Below are positions 1 to 7,697 of a DNA stretch of 21,618 nt, one piece after another. Below the pieces are notes generated by a model, which was not told the DNA's origin, did not search any database, and saw only the letters and a program-made list of their open reading frames with translations. The DNA comes from a virus, in the IMG/VR virus record IMGVR_UViG_3300042484_000592, positions 1 to 21,618 of that record; one strand, 5' to 3'. Positions within the stretch are counted from its first letter, which is position 1. The number at the start of each line of letters is the position of its first letter. A program made the translations under genes and the position numbers.

Positions 1-391
1 CTTTATCTCCCCAGGCGATGTGCGACCATGCGGATTCAATTTCGACGAAATCAACCAACTCGTTAAATAGGCATGGCAAGAACCGATTGCCAACATCGCA
101 CCAAGCACCAGGCTTGATGTCACGAGGATGAGCGGTAAGACTGTGAGTACGACTAACCCAACGATTATTGATGTAATACTTAACATCGTAGATCTTTCTA
201 ATAGGCCAAGTTACAAAATCCTGGATATAGCCTAGACCTTCTTCAGCTAGCCAGTAACGAAAATTATGCTTCATTTGAGCCGCAGTGGTCCAGTTGTCCC
301 ATTCTTCAGCTGTGCCTGCGCTTAATTTTTTAGTGCCTCGAAGCCAGTCTGCAAAAGGACTGCAACTCCAGTAATTTGCGTGTTGTGCCAT
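1..391 (-). CDS. Hypothetical phage protein, C-terminus cut by window edge
   Basis: I read about 130 codons from an ATG at 391 to the window edge with no stop, so the C-terminus lies outside. The protein starts MAQHANYWSCSPFADWLRGT and is rich in Trp and Tyr. It has the look of a conserved marine-phage hypothetical with an FADWLRG signature, but I know no function for it. Its ATG shares one base with the stop of the preceding gene (TAATG), so it is the last visible member of the ligase operon. The frame is too short to be called automatically because it is truncated, but the coupling and amino acid composition make it a real gene. Confidence 0.85.
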   Translation of the reverse strand, partial: MAQHANYWSCSPFADWLRGTKKLSAGTAEEWDNWTTAAQMKHNFRYWLAEEGLGYIQDFVTWPIRKIYDVKYYINNRWVSRTHSLTAHPRDIKPGAWCDVGNRFLPCLFNELVDFVEIESAWSHIAWGDK

Positions 392-828
392 TATACTCTT
401 TCGTAAGTTTGTGCGAATATATCTTTTTTGACTACACCGTAGTCGTTTTCACCGTGGCGAACAATAACATCTTCGCCTGGATTATAGTGTAACTTCTCAC
501 CCCAGCTGGTGTCAACCGTTCCGGAGTGATCTGCTAGTTTGGCAAACTTGACAATTTTCTTTGGTGTACAAACACCATCACCTAAATCATCTTTAAGATC
601 GTTAAACTTTTCTGGAGTAATAGGATACTGCTCACCTTTTGGTCCAGTCATAATATAGTAGCCCGCTGGATACTTAACTGGACCTTCTAGAGTGTCAATA
701 GTGCCTGGCTCGTCTGCAATCTCATAACGTTCTTTAGCAGGACGTTTGTAAGTTGTGAACCCACCGTCCGTAAACCAAGCATCAGTGACACGCAGTCCTT
801 CTACAATGTTGATAAATTCACGTATCAT
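391..828 (-). CDS. Hypothetical protein with two PGDYG-like repeats
   Basis: 145 residues. Two similar halves are visible. Residues about 41-75 read GTIDT...EGPV..PAGYYIMTGPKGEQYPI...F, and residues about 102-140 read GTVDT..GE...NPGEDVIVRHGENDYGV...F. The spacing of Gly, Tyr and the final Phe is the same. The first half resembles the PGDYG family (PF14083) of phage and bacterial proteins of unknown function, so I read this as a tandem duplication of that fold. The start overlaps the stop of the Bax-inhibitor-like gene by four bases (ATGA), indicating translational coupling. No catalytic residues can be named. Alternative: an unrelated small beta-rich protein. Confidence 0.85.
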   Translation of the reverse strand: MIREFINIVEGLRVTDAWFTDGGFTTYKRPAKERYEIADEPGTIDTLEGPVKYPAGYYIMTGPKGEQYPITPEKFNDLKDDLGDGVCTPKKIVKFAKLADHSGTVDTSWGEKLHYNPGEDVIVRHGENDYGVVKKDIFAQTYERV

Positions 829-1520
829 TTTCTATCGCCAAACAGTTGTAACAGATTAATAAACAAGTTGATAAAGTCCATGTATAGAGTTAGTGCGCCA
901 CGAACTTCGGCAACGTCACTGGCTTCTACACTGAGTTCTTCACGAATCTTTTGTGTGTCGTATGCTGTCAACCCCAAAAAGATAATAATTGCTAAAGCAG
1001 ATATTACCATTTGCATTACAGTACTACCAATAAAGATGTTGACAATACTGGCAATAATGATAGCAATTAAGCCAACAATCATAAATTTGCCCATACTATC
1101 TAAACTTTGTTTGGTAAAGTAACCGTAAGCACTCATCACACCAAACAGAATAGCCGCACCCATAAATGCTGACACAATACTGCCCATAGTAAACACTGCA
1201 AAGATTGTGGCAAAGCTCAATCCCATCAAGGCCGCAAAACCATGTAAGCATAATTGCGCTACACCTTTGCTAGGATTATTACTCAGTACCATAGCAATTC
1301 CAAAAATTGCTACCAGCGGTGCAAAAATAACAATCCATTTTAATACACCTGTAAAAAAGAACGCCAATAACTCTGGGCTAGTGCCTACAAAGTAACTGAC
1401 TAGCATTGACACGATAACAGCAAGGCTCATGTGTCCGTAAACACGACCCATTGCTGAATTGACTTCACTAGCACTACGGTAACTTAGGGTACCGCCACCC
1501 GTATAATTTGTACCAAACAT
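825..1520 (-). CDS. Bax inhibitor-1 / YccA family membrane protein
   Basis: 231 residues from the ATG at 1520, chosen because an AGGAG lies seven bases upstream; a longer frame from 1565 would run through that site. About seven hydrophobic segments follow a short soluble N-terminus. The family signature is visible near the C-terminus: LGLTAYDTQKI followed by a final hydrophobic pair with YMDFINLFINLLQLFG. This matches the BI-1 (TMBIM/YccA/YbhL) family. Cellular members are ion-leak channels, and in bacteria YccA modulates FtsH proteolysis, while YbhL-type members are poorly understood. In a phage it could modulate host membrane proteases or ion balance (inference). It sits between the MazG-like gene and the PGDYG-like gene, overlapping the latter by four bases. 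Confidence 0.93.
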   Translation of the reverse strand: MFGTNYTGGGTLSYRSASEVNSAMGRVYGHMSLAVIVSMLVSYFVGTSPELLAFFFTGVLKWIVIFAPLVAIFGIAMVLSNNPSKGVAQLCLHGFAALMGLSFATIFAVFTMGSIVSAFMGAAILFGVMSAYGYFTKQSLDSMGKFMIVGLIAIIIASIVNIFIGSTVMQMVISALAIIIFLGLTAYDTQKIREELSVEASDVAEVRGALTLYMDFINLFINLLQLFGDRK

Positions 1521-1531
1521 ATTAGTCTCCT

Positions 1532-1897
1532 TTAAATAAATTTTGTAAGATCGGGCGGAACCCAACCTGTAGGTTTCAAAACTTTTCCATCTTCACGTTT
1601 ACGCACTTTACCAGTATCTTTATCAATTTTGGCAAAGTTTGTCATCATGACTTCTTTCCACGCACCTTCTGCATCACTGCCCATACTATGTATGGTGCCA
1701 ATAGTAACAACCAGTATGTCAATAAGTGCATCCAGTGTTTCTACTTGATCATGATTGTTTATAGCAACCTGCAGTTCTTTAAATTCTTCTTCAATTAGTC
1801 CAAGATACATGTTAAATTGTTCTTGGTCAAATTCCCCGCCTGTAGTTTGATCACAGGCTTTCATAAATTTTTCTTGATCTCTAAACGGGTTTGTCAT
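1532..1897 (-). CDS. MazG-like nucleotide pyrophosphohydrolase
   Basis: 121 residues. The all-alpha NTP pyrophosphatase pattern is visible: EEEFKEL at about residues 36-42 supplies the ExxE metal ligands, and ETLDALIDILVVTIG at about 53-67 supplies the second acidic cluster (ExxxD). The tail KVRKREDGKVLKPTGWVPPDL is typical of phage MazG-like proteins. Enzymes of this fold cleave nucleoside triphosphates to monophosphates and pyrophosphate; phage members act on dNTPs or on alarmone-related pools. The exact substrate cannot be read here. The ATG shares one base with the stop of the coiled-coil gene upstream, with AGGA seven bases ahead of it, so it belongs to the ligase operon. Confidence 0.9.
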   Translation of the reverse strand: MTNPFRDQEKFMKACDQTTGGEFDQEQFNMYLGLIEEEFKELQVAINNHDQVETLDALIDILVVTIGTIHSMGSDAEGAWKEVMMTNFAKIDKDTGKVRKREDGKVLKPTGWVPPDLTKFI

Positions 1898-2100
1898 TAT
1901 GCCATCCTATCTATGTTTTGTCCAACCGCATGATTCATCATGCGAGCCATTTCAATACGTTTTTGTTCGTTAATTTCTTTTTCGTATTTGATACGACGTT
2001 CTTCTAATCTAAGTTCTTCGTGCCGCTTGTCTAACTTTTTAATATCAAGTCGTCGATATATCTCTGCTGTGTGAGCGGCAACTCTACTAATGTCTGTCAT
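1897..2100 (-). CDS. Small coiled-coil protein
   Basis: 67 residues, strongly charged. From about residue 20 to 58 it is an almost continuous Glu/Lys/Arg-rich helix (DKRHEELRLEERRIKYEKEI), so a coiled coil is likely. I recognise no family. The start overlaps the ligase stop by four bases (ATGA) and has a strong AGGAG ten bases upstream; its stop overlaps the MazG-like start. The tight coupling and the ribosome site argue it is translated despite its size. Confidence 0.82.
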   Translation of the reverse strand: MTDISRVAAHTAEIYRRLDIKKLDKRHEELRLEERRIKYEKEINEQKRIEMARMMNHAVGQNIDRMA

Positions 2101-3419
2101 ATTTTCTCTCCTATTTCAAATCCACGGAACCGTAGGAACCTTGGAAATCGCAAACTGTAGCTTCCGTCTTGGTTTTGTGTGACTGCGTCTGCTCGCACTT
2201 CCACGATCTGACCAAGTAGGGAATCACGTGAAGCCCAATAGTTATCACGATCACTATCACTAAAACCACTGCCAACATTGACTCGAATAGTTTTTCCATC
2301 GTCGACTCCTTGGCATACAATCGCTCCAAGCCGTCCAACGTTTCTTCCTGTTCCTTCTTCAACATCTACTATCTCCAATGATACTTCAATGAAAGGTTTT
2401 AACTTTAGCCAGGCTGTACTGCGTTTACATTCGTATCCAGCAAGAGGATCTTTGATCATAATGCCTTCATAACCGCCTGCAATAGCACGGGCATTAATTT
2501 CTTTAAATTGTGCTTGCCCTTGCTCTGTATTTAAATCAACGTCTTCGTGACTGAGTACAGTTATGCCTGGCAAAGAAGTTTCATAAACATCAAACCAATT
2601 TTGTAGCATTTCACTTCTACGTATTTGAGGAGTATCACTCTCTCCAGCTTCAAACTCCGCCAATGTCAGCATGTCAAAAAGATTAAGAACTGCGTCTGTA
2701 CTTTTTACATCACTTTTTCGATGTACTTGTTTCATCAAGTCTTGGAAACTACTTGACATAATTTCACCATCTAGTACCATTGCCTCACTAAATCCACCAA
2801 TGCTTGTTACAAATTTTAATTGTTCAATTACATGTGGAAAGTTTACAAGTTCTTTACCATTACGACTAAACATATCCACACGACCATCAGGGTGTACAAT
2901 AGTGATAACACGTACCCCATCTAATTTGACTTCGATAAGTTTTCTACCAGCAACTTTAGATTCATGACCATTACTATCATGAGCAAGCTGGCAACCAAAT
3001 ACAGGAATGCTGTAGGCAACATATTTTTTCTCTACTACTTTGTTGATTGTGCGTTCAGTGAATCCTGCTCGCATGTCTTTAATCAAAATCCTACGATACC
3101 AACCGTTCCACTCTTTCTTCGTGGCTTGCGCCATCATCTCATCAAGTGTGTCGCGAGCAAGGTTGCCGGTGACTGTACGATTACGAAAACTGCCAGCGAC
3201 ACTAACAAAAGTATCCCAAGGCAACCCAGGGCCGTCTTCATCTTTCTTTTCCTTTACTTGTTTAATTCCAAAAGTGATCATTGGATCCAATGCCAATTGG
3301 CAACCATGAAAAAACTCATCGTTACCTTGTTCTGCTTGTGCAAGTACTATGGCTTCTTTATTCAAACGACTGGGATGAATTTCCAAATCATTAATAACTT
3401 GATAGCACGGATCGCTCAT
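2097..3419 (-). CDS. lig: ATP-dependent DNA ligase
   Basis: 440 residues. The adenylation motif EVKLDGVR places the catalytic lysine at 165. Other nucleotidyltransferase motifs follow in order: FSRNGKE (motif III), LDGEIM, EGIMIKDP (motif IV) and TAWLKLKPF (motif V). A C-terminal OB-type domain ends the protein. About 160 residues precede the catalytic lysine, as in T4 gp30-type ligases (Lys159) rather than the minimal T7 form. It seals nicks in duplex DNA using ATP. It is the first gene of its transcription unit, behind a near-perfect promoter at 3453-3481, with AAGG ahead of the ATG, and is coupled to the small coiled-coil gene downstream. Confidence 0.97.
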   Translation of the reverse strand: MSDPCYQVINDLEIHPSRLNKEAIVLAQAEQGNDEFFHGCQLALDPMITFGIKQVKEKKDEDGPGLPWDTFVSVAGSFRNRTVTGNLARDTLDEMMAQATKKEWNGWYRRILIKDMRAGFTERTINKVVEKKYVAYSIPVFGCQLAHDSNGHESKVAGRKLIEVKLDGVRVITIVHPDGRVDMFSRNGKELVNFPHVIEQLKFVTSIGGFSEAMVLDGEIMSSSFQDLMKQVHRKSDVKSTDAVLNLFDMLTLAEFEAGESDTPQIRRSEMLQNWFDVYETSLPGITVLSHEDVDLNTEQGQAQFKEINARAIAGGYEGIMIKDPLAGYECKRSTAWLKLKPFIEVSLEIVDVEEGTGRNVGRLGAIVCQGVDDGKTIRVNVGSGFSDSDRDNYWASRDSLLGQIVEVRADAVTQNQDGSYSLRFPRFLRFRGFEIGEKI

Positions 3420-3452
3420 GATTAGACCTTATGAATAACTGTTAATGTAGTT

Positions 3453-3481
3453 ATTATACAGCCTATATATCAGTATGTCAA
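3453..3481 (-). promoter_or_regulatory. Sigma-70 type promoter for the ligase operon
   Basis: Minus strand reads TTGACA (3476-3481), 17 bases, TATAAT (3453-3458): both hexamers match consensus exactly. The -35 lies in the last codons of the upstream HExxH gene, and the ligase ATG follows about 27 bases after the predicted start site. Confidence 0.93.
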
Positions 3482-4198
3482 GTGATTTGTTGTCTTAAAT
3501 GGTTTACCTGCGTGGGCGTATTCTAACTGGGTCATTATTTTACGTTTCATTTGACGAACTTTTAGATGGGTATGATCGTATTCAAAAGCCTTCATAAAAC
3601 GTCCCCAACCATTTGGACGGACTCTTTTTGGTACTGGGCTATCCAAATACTCTTTGATAGCACGGGTATCCAAACCAAATTTATCAATCATGTCCTGTGC
3701 TAGATTAAATGAGTGTGCGCCCATTTCATCACGATGACCATAGTATTCTTGTTCACGGCGATCTTTGGCATAATAGGCGGTACTTTCAAATCCAGGAATA
3801 TCTTTAAAGTTTCTAGCACGATATTGGCGTGTATGTATGATTTCATGTAATACTGTGTCTGCAAAAAGTGTGCAAATACGTTCCCAGCGATATGAACTGG
3901 TTTTCATAGTTTGAGTATCTGTAGGAAATGACAATCCAATTTCAATAAATCTCTTTTTTCCTGAACTATCAAGATCACTATAATAAGCGCCGCCTATCCA
4001 AACTTCGCCTGGTTTAACGGGTTTATATCTATTACTAACTACCTTAACTGGAAGATGCGCTTTGATATGTTTGCTTATTTTTCGAATAATATCACCAATA
4101 GGTAACCGCTTGTCTACAATTTCTGGTTTGAGACTGTAGAGCATTGAGTACAACGTGTCTCGATCCAACAAGGACCAATTAAAAGCCTGACGGGCCAT
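3470..4198 (-). CDS. Zincin-like metallopeptidase (HEIIH)
   Basis: 242 residues. The zinc motif is LHEIIHTRQYRARN at about residues 117-130, and a likely third ligand or conserved acidic site follows in YYGHRDEMGAHS at about 152-163. The C-terminus is basic. The gene at 9506-10177 shares the pattern HExxH.RQ.R.RN followed by DE[ML].A, so the two are paralogues. No signal peptide is visible, so it would act in the cytoplasm or virion. The substrate is unknown. AGGAG precedes the ATG at good spacing. A T4-type late promoter (TATAAATA, 4219-4226) sits just upstream, which suggests late expression and perhaps a role in capsid maturation or lysis (inference). Confidence 0.85.
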   Translation of the reverse strand: MARQAFNWSLLDRDTLYSMLYSLKPEIVDKRLPIGDIIRKISKHIKAHLPVKVVSNRYKPVKPGEVWIGGAYYSDLDSSGKKRFIEIGLSFPTDTQTMKTSSYRWERICTLFADTVLHEIIHTRQYRARNFKDIPGFESTAYYAKDRREQEYYGHRDEMGAHSFNLAQDMIDKFGLDTRAIKEYLDSPVPKRVRPNGWGRFMKAFEYDHTHLKVRQMKRKIMTQLEYAHAGKPFKTTNHLTY

Positions 4199-4218
4199 AG
4201 TACACTCCTAGACATTAG

Positions 4219-4226
4219 TATTTATA
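4219..4226 (-). promoter_or_regulatory. T4-type late promoter box
   Basis: Minus strand reads TATAAATA about 20 bases before the ATG at 4198. This octamer is the late promoter of T4-like phages, recognised by the gp55 sigma factor. I saw only this exact copy in an intergenic position in the window, so the call rests on one match. Confidence 0.55.
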
Positions 4227-4257
4227 GTGTACTACGGCTTTTGGATATATGCGTACT

Positions 4258-4848
4258 TTACGGACGTTTTGTTATAATTTCGTCAACCAACCCGTATTCT
4301 AGGGCTTCCTGCGCACTCATAAATTTATCACGTTCCATGTCGTGTCTAAACTGTTCGAACGTTTTGCCCTTACTGTTATGATTCACATAAATCTGAGTCA
4401 AGTTCTTTTTCATTTTGATAATTTCTTCAACTTGAATCTGCATGTCTGTGGCCTGTCCACCAGCTCCGCCCGAAGGTTGGTGAATCATGTGACGAGCGTT
4501 GGGCAATATTTTTCTTTTGCCAGGAGCACCTGCGGCCGCAAGCAAACTGCCCATACTGCAAGCCTGCCCCATAACGATGGTGGATACATTGGGTTTGATA
4601 AACTGCATGGTATCATAGATAGCCATACCAGCAGTTACGCCTCCGCCAGGGCTATTAATAAAAAAGTGAATATCTTCATTGCCTTGACTTTCTAAAAATA
4701 ACAGTTGGGCAACTAACAGGCTTGCTGTATGTTCATTGACATCTGTGTCTAACATTATAATACGATCTTTGAGCAATCGACTATAAATGTCATATGCTCG
4801 TTCTCCACGGGCTTCGGTCTCAATGACCATTGGTACTAAATTTGGCAT
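4258..4848 (-). CDS. clpP: ClpP-like ATP-dependent protease subunit
   Basis: 196 residues, full length for ClpP without a long propeptide. The Ser-His-Asp triad is intact: Ser98 in GQACSMGS, His123 in [10 protein letters not shown], Asp174 in [24 protein letters not shown] and YDTMQFIKP are family hallmarks. ClpP forms a tetradecameric barrel fed by ClpX or ClpA; no phage ATPase partner is seen in this window, so it may use host ClpX or replace host ClpP subunits (inference). In some phages ClpP-like proteins act as prohead proteases, but no capsid gene is nearby. Its ATG shares one base with the stop of the upstream gene, and AAGGA is nine bases ahead. It ends the long operon starting at 9469. 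Confidence 0.97.
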   Translation of the reverse strand: MPNLVPMVIETEARGERAYDIYSRLLKDRIIMLDTDVNEHTASLLVAQLLFLESQGNEDIHFFINSPGGGVTAGMAIYDTMQFIKPNVSTIVMGQACSMGSLLAAAGAPGKRKILPNARHMIHQPSGGAGGQATDMQIQVEEIIKMKKNLTQIYVNHNSKGKTFEQFRHDMERDKFMSAQEALEYGLVDEIITKRP

Positions 4849-5288
4849 TACTTATATTCCTTATCTAAATTTACGTTTGTTAAACCTGCAACTGTTTGAA
4901 ACTTGTCCCACGCCATTTTAGCGGCGGGATTCTTTTCTAATTCTTCACTGGGCAAAACTGCCTCTAGCCAAATTTCTGGACGACGTCTGGGGTGAGCACC
5001 AAATTTGCGTGGCTGATGCAACAAGCCTCTTTCCCAAAGTTCAATGCTGACACTACGAAACTGATCTTCATCATGATAGCCTGCCCATTCTGGATTGCTT
5101 TGACTGAAGAAACCTGTGGCGTATCCGTTGTCAGTACCGCCACCGTAACCAATCCAAATGCCCTGCCACTGTTCAGCATCATGCGGATCAAAATCTGTAC
5201 GAGTAATGACTATGAGAACATCGTCAATGCTTACTTTACCGTCTACAATATCCCTAACACATCGACTGTAACTTAGTCCAATTTTCAT
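4848..5288 (-). CDS. Hypothetical phage protein
   Basis: 146 residues, beginning [20 protein letters not shown]. Visible features are an acidic and aromatic centre ([20 protein letters not shown]), a basic stretch HPRRRPEIW, and a C-terminal helix. I think similar proteins occur in other aquatic T4-like phages but know no function. It overlaps the 5285-5617 gene by four bases and the ClpP gene by one, so it is translationally coupled on both sides. Confidence 0.85.
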   Translation of the reverse strand: MKIGLSYSRCVRDIVDGKVSIDDVLIVITRTDFDPHDAEQWQGIWIGYGGGTDNGYATGFFSQSNPEWAGYHDEDQFRSVSIELWERGLLHQPRKFGAHPRRRPEIWLEAVLPSEELEKNPAAKMAWDKFQTVAGLTNVNLDKEYK

Positions 5289-5617
5289 TCGATCACGCTT
5301 TCTTCTTTATGAGTTTTAAAAACATTCTGTCCACAACGTCTAATAGCATCCGCTAACACTTGTGGTGTTTCTTCAGAATAAATCTGCAATTCTTTTAAAC
5401 TAATTTCACTTTCAAAAGCCCATATTTCTGGAAACCTCTGTGGGTTAGCTCTTGCCCTTAGTATAGCATGTCTGGGTATGGGGAAGTCAACCTTCTCGTC
5501 ACCTTTTAACACAGCCCAAAACTTTTTCTTTTCATAGTCGGTAACATCGAATATCCATTCAAATCCCAACGTATCAAAATATGCCATATAGGCATTGGTA
5601 ACTACTTTCTTTTTCAT
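5285..5617 (-). CDS. Hypothetical protein
   Basis: 110 residues with a mixed alpha/beta pattern (YMAYFDTLGFEWIFDVTDYE, then FWAVLKGDEKVDFPIP). No family recognised and no catalytic motif visible. AGAGG lies five bases before the ATG. The stop codon overlaps the start of the next gene (ATGA); the upstream gene ends one base before this gene's leader. Confidence 0.8.
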   Translation of the reverse strand: MKKKVVTNAYMAYFDTLGFEWIFDVTDYEKKKFWAVLKGDEKVDFPIPRHAILRARANPQRFPEIWAFESEISLKELQIYSEETPQVLADAIRRCGQNVFKTHKEESVIE

Positions 5618-5618
5618 T

Positions 5619-5858
5619 TCAACCTCTTGAACTGGCTCGTGTTATTGAAATTTTTGGACCGTTGCTGACAAAATCCATACCAGCCATACGACCTTCGTAC
5701 ACTCTTCCATTCCACTTCATGACAAGTTTTACACTTTTGTTTATTATAACATATAATGTATCTAATTCCTTGAAGTCTTGGACAACTGCTTCTACAATTT
5801 TATTGCTTGTAACGTTCTTAACATCACAAATATCACTGTGGCTGCGTATTGTGCTCAC
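5619..5858 (-). CDS. Small hypothetical protein, GTG start
   Basis: 79 residues if started at the GTG at 5858, which has GGAG six bases upstream; a TTG at 5870 would add four residues but has no better site. The frame contains no internal ATG near its start. Short beta strands with a Gly-rich turn (WNGRVYEGRMAG) suggest a small SH3-like barrel similar in style to its neighbour, but I cannot name a family. It overlaps the upstream gene by 26 bases. Confidence 0.7.
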   Translation of the reverse strand: MSTIRSHSDICDVKNVTSNKIVEAVVQDFKELDTLYVIINKSVKLVMKWNGRVYEGRMAGMDFVSNGPKISITRASSRG

Positions 5859-6147
5859 GGTCTTCTCCAATGGTAAATGCTACACTTTTAATACTGTCCC
5901 AACGGAAACTGCGCCAGCCACCTGCATCTAAATCAAAAACAGGCATTACATCTTCGTTTACTTTTCTATCACTTTTTGATTCTAATATGCTAGGATCTTT
6001 AAACATGATATATGTAGGATTGGTAGTGCATTTCATTACTCTATCACTACCATCCTTTTTAGTAAACGTCAGCGTAACTGGACCAAATTTAAGATGACCA
6101 GTGAGCCATTTTTTAAAAAGTTTAAAATCTTTTTCACTTAAGGTCAT
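5833..6147 (-). CDS. WYL_2 (SH3-like barrel) phage protein
   Basis: 104 residues. The segment VMPVFDLDAGGWRSFRWDSI at about residues 67-86 is the hallmark of the small phage family PF10902 (WYL_2, formerly DUF2693), a Sm/SH3-like barrel of unknown function frequent in T4-like phages. GGAG precedes the ATG by eight bases, inside the end of the upstream gene, with which it overlaps by 14 bases. A nucleic-acid-binding role is plausible from the fold only. Confidence 0.82.
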   Translation of the reverse strand: MTLSEKDFKLFKKWLTGHLKFGPVTLTFTKKDGSDRVMKCTTNPTYIMFKDPSILESKSDRKVNEDVMPVFDLDAGGWRSFRWDSIKSVAFTIGEDREHNTQPQ

Positions 6148-6277
6148 CGCTGAGTCTCCGTTTCATATCGGCGTTCTCTGCCTCCAAACGTTCAATATGA
6201 TCTGCCATCTTGTTCAGCAAGTCATATGTGTTTTGAGCAGTTTGTCTCAACATTTCAACTACGGTAATTTCACTCAT
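6134..6277 (-). CDS. 47-residue leucine-zipper-like protein
   Basis: Short gene from ATG 6277 to TGA 6134. The product starts MSEITVVEMLRQTAQNTYDL and continues with a heptad-like helix (ADHIERLEAENADMKRRL), so a short parallel coiled coil is likely. GGAG lies six bases before the ATG, and the upstream gene's TAA is directly adjacent. Similar tiny proteins occur in T4-like phages; function unknown. It fills what would otherwise be a gap in a gap-free operon. Confidence 0.82.
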   Translation of the reverse strand: MSEITVVEMLRQTAQNTYDLLNKMADHIERLEAENADMKRRLSDDLK

Positions 6278-7138
6278 TTAAATCTCCAAAATTTTAGTAG
6301 GATCCCAGCCAGTTTGTTCGCTGTATCCGTCGTTTTCATAACCACGTGGGTTACATACAATACGTGTCTCACCAATTACATAATCAAACGGATGATGAGT
6401 GTGACCATGTGTCCACAGTTTGATCTGCGGATGATCCATGATGAACTCACTGAGGTCACTGTGGTAACCACCGTTCATCAAAGTTTCATGTGCGTAAATT
6501 GGATTTACACTTTGGAAACTTGGACTGTGATGTCCGACCACAACAAACTTCTTGTCATGTTGTTCAGCAAGTACACTTTTAAAGTAACTCAATGTTCTAG
6601 CATGACGACTTGCCACATCTCTGGCACTCATTGAAGCATAGTTACGCTTGTCGTTTTTAATAATACGGAAGTCGTTCATCATACCTTCGATGGCATGCAT
6701 GGTCAATGGATCACCCTTATTCATGTCAGTCCATAACGTACCACCAATAAATGTTACATCGTCGATAACTTTAGTGTCATTTTCTAAAAAGTAGATATTG
6801 GGAAACTTGGCACACTCCTCACGTAAGTAATCGATACCGGCATAGAATTTACCATTGTAAAATTCATGGTTGCCAGCAATATAGATCACATGCGGAAATT
6901 GGAAACTGCACCGTTTCAAAAAGTCACGGAATCTTTGAGCAGCCTGTTGTCTACGACCTAAACCGGTACCTGCCGCAATAGCCGCCTGATCAGCAGTATT
7001 ATTGGGCTCTGGATGATCGTGCAGATCCTGAGCAATCATAATGTCGCCACCCAAAATCAATACATCGGCGCCTTCGTTATTGTTAATTAAACAATCCGAA
7101 AATTCCAAATGTAAGTCACTAACCAATTTAATCTTCAT
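6278..7138 (-). CDS. Calcineurin-like metallophosphoesterase
   Basis: 286 residues. The five dimetal motifs occur in order: SDLHLE (Asp8, His10), GGD (Asp32), GNHEFY (about residue 96), GHH (about 200) and GHTHH (about 243). This is a complete calcineurin-type active site. Family members hydrolyse phosphomonoesters, phosphodiesters or cyclic nucleotides, and the substrate cannot be read. It differs clearly from the second phosphoesterase at 11679-12284. It overlaps the gene upstream by 11 bases and abuts the 47-residue gene downstream. Confidence 0.95.
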   Translation of the reverse strand: MKIKLVSDLHLEFSDCLINNNEGADVLILGGDIMIAQDLHDHPEPNNTADQAAIAAGTGLGRRQQAAQRFRDFLKRCSFQFPHVIYIAGNHEFYNGKFYAGIDYLREECAKFPNIYFLENDTKVIDDVTFIGGTLWTDMNKGDPLTMHAIEGMMNDFRIIKNDKRNYASMSARDVASRHARTLSYFKSVLAEQHDKKFVVVGHHSPSFQSVNPIYAHETLMNGGYHSDLSEFIMDHPQIKLWTHGHTHHPFDYVIGETRIVCNPRGYENDGYSEQTGWDPTKILEI

Positions 7139-7697
7139 CTACTTCTTTCGATTTTATAAATGCCTGTGCATCTTCTTTGGTAAGACGGCCTGCTTCGTAT
7201 TCGCTAATAGCATGACGCAATGCTTCTTCAACAAATTCGTTAAATGTCATATCACGATCATGCGCTAGTTTCATATATTGTAACAGCTCTTCGTCCGAAA
7301 AGTCAACCGGAATCTGCACTCTTGTGTCATATTTCTCACCGGCCCGAATAGCCAATGCTTTTTGGATAAAATCATCATCCACATCCAAATCAATATAGTT
7401 GACATCATCCCATGCTTGGTTTTCCAGTACACTTCTATTCTCAGCTTCCTTACGATGTTTTTCAACATTTTTAGGATTGATCATGCGGTAAGCACGGTTA
7501 TTGGTATAGTCACACATATTGACTTCGTAAACTTTTTGGCTTTTGGTACTAAACACGATACTGAAACTATAGCCATCCTGCTCACCGTTCCACGAATCCA
7601 GTGTATAGGCATTAGGTCCATAACACGACCACATGTAATCACTGCCCTCAGTAATTTTATAGTCAACCAATTCCATCCATTCTTTCATCGTAATCAT
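7128..7697 (-). CDS. Hypothetical protein with C-terminal RHH-like segment
   Basis: 189 residues. The N-terminal half (EWMELVDYKITEGSDYMWSC, then YGPNAYTLDSWNG) is aromatic and of a type I associate with phage hypotheticals. The C-terminal part, roughly residues 125-165 (RVQIPVDFSDEELLQYMKLA then DMTFNEFVEEALRHAI), has the strand-helix-helix pattern of a ribbon-helix-helix DNA-binding domain, so it may be a regulator (inference). AAGGA precedes ATG 7697. It overlaps both neighbours. Confidence 0.82.
   Translation of the reverse strand: MITMKEWMELVDYKITEGSDYMWSCYGPNAYTLDSWNGEQDGYSFSIVFSTKSQKVYEVNMCDYTNNRAYRMINPKNVEKHRKEAENRSVLENQAWDDVNYIDLDVDDDFIQKALAIRAGEKYDTRVQIPVDFSDEELLQYMKLAHDRDMTFNEFVEEALRHAISEYEAGRLTKEDAQAFIKSKEVDED

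Noticed and set aside
868-1395. Plus-strand open frames opposite the Bax-inhibitor-like gene
   Set aside because: No ribosome sites, low-complexity composition and they mirror a clear membrane-protein gene on the other strand.
2111-2365. Minus-strand frame with a hydrophobic segment inside the ligase gene
   Set aside because: It is fully contained in the ligase reading frame, whose motifs V and OB region lie there; the hydrophobic stretch is an out-of-frame artefact.
7271-7468. Nested minus-strand frames inside 7128-7697
   Set aside because: Out-of-frame shadows with no start signals; the main frame is coupled to both neighbours.
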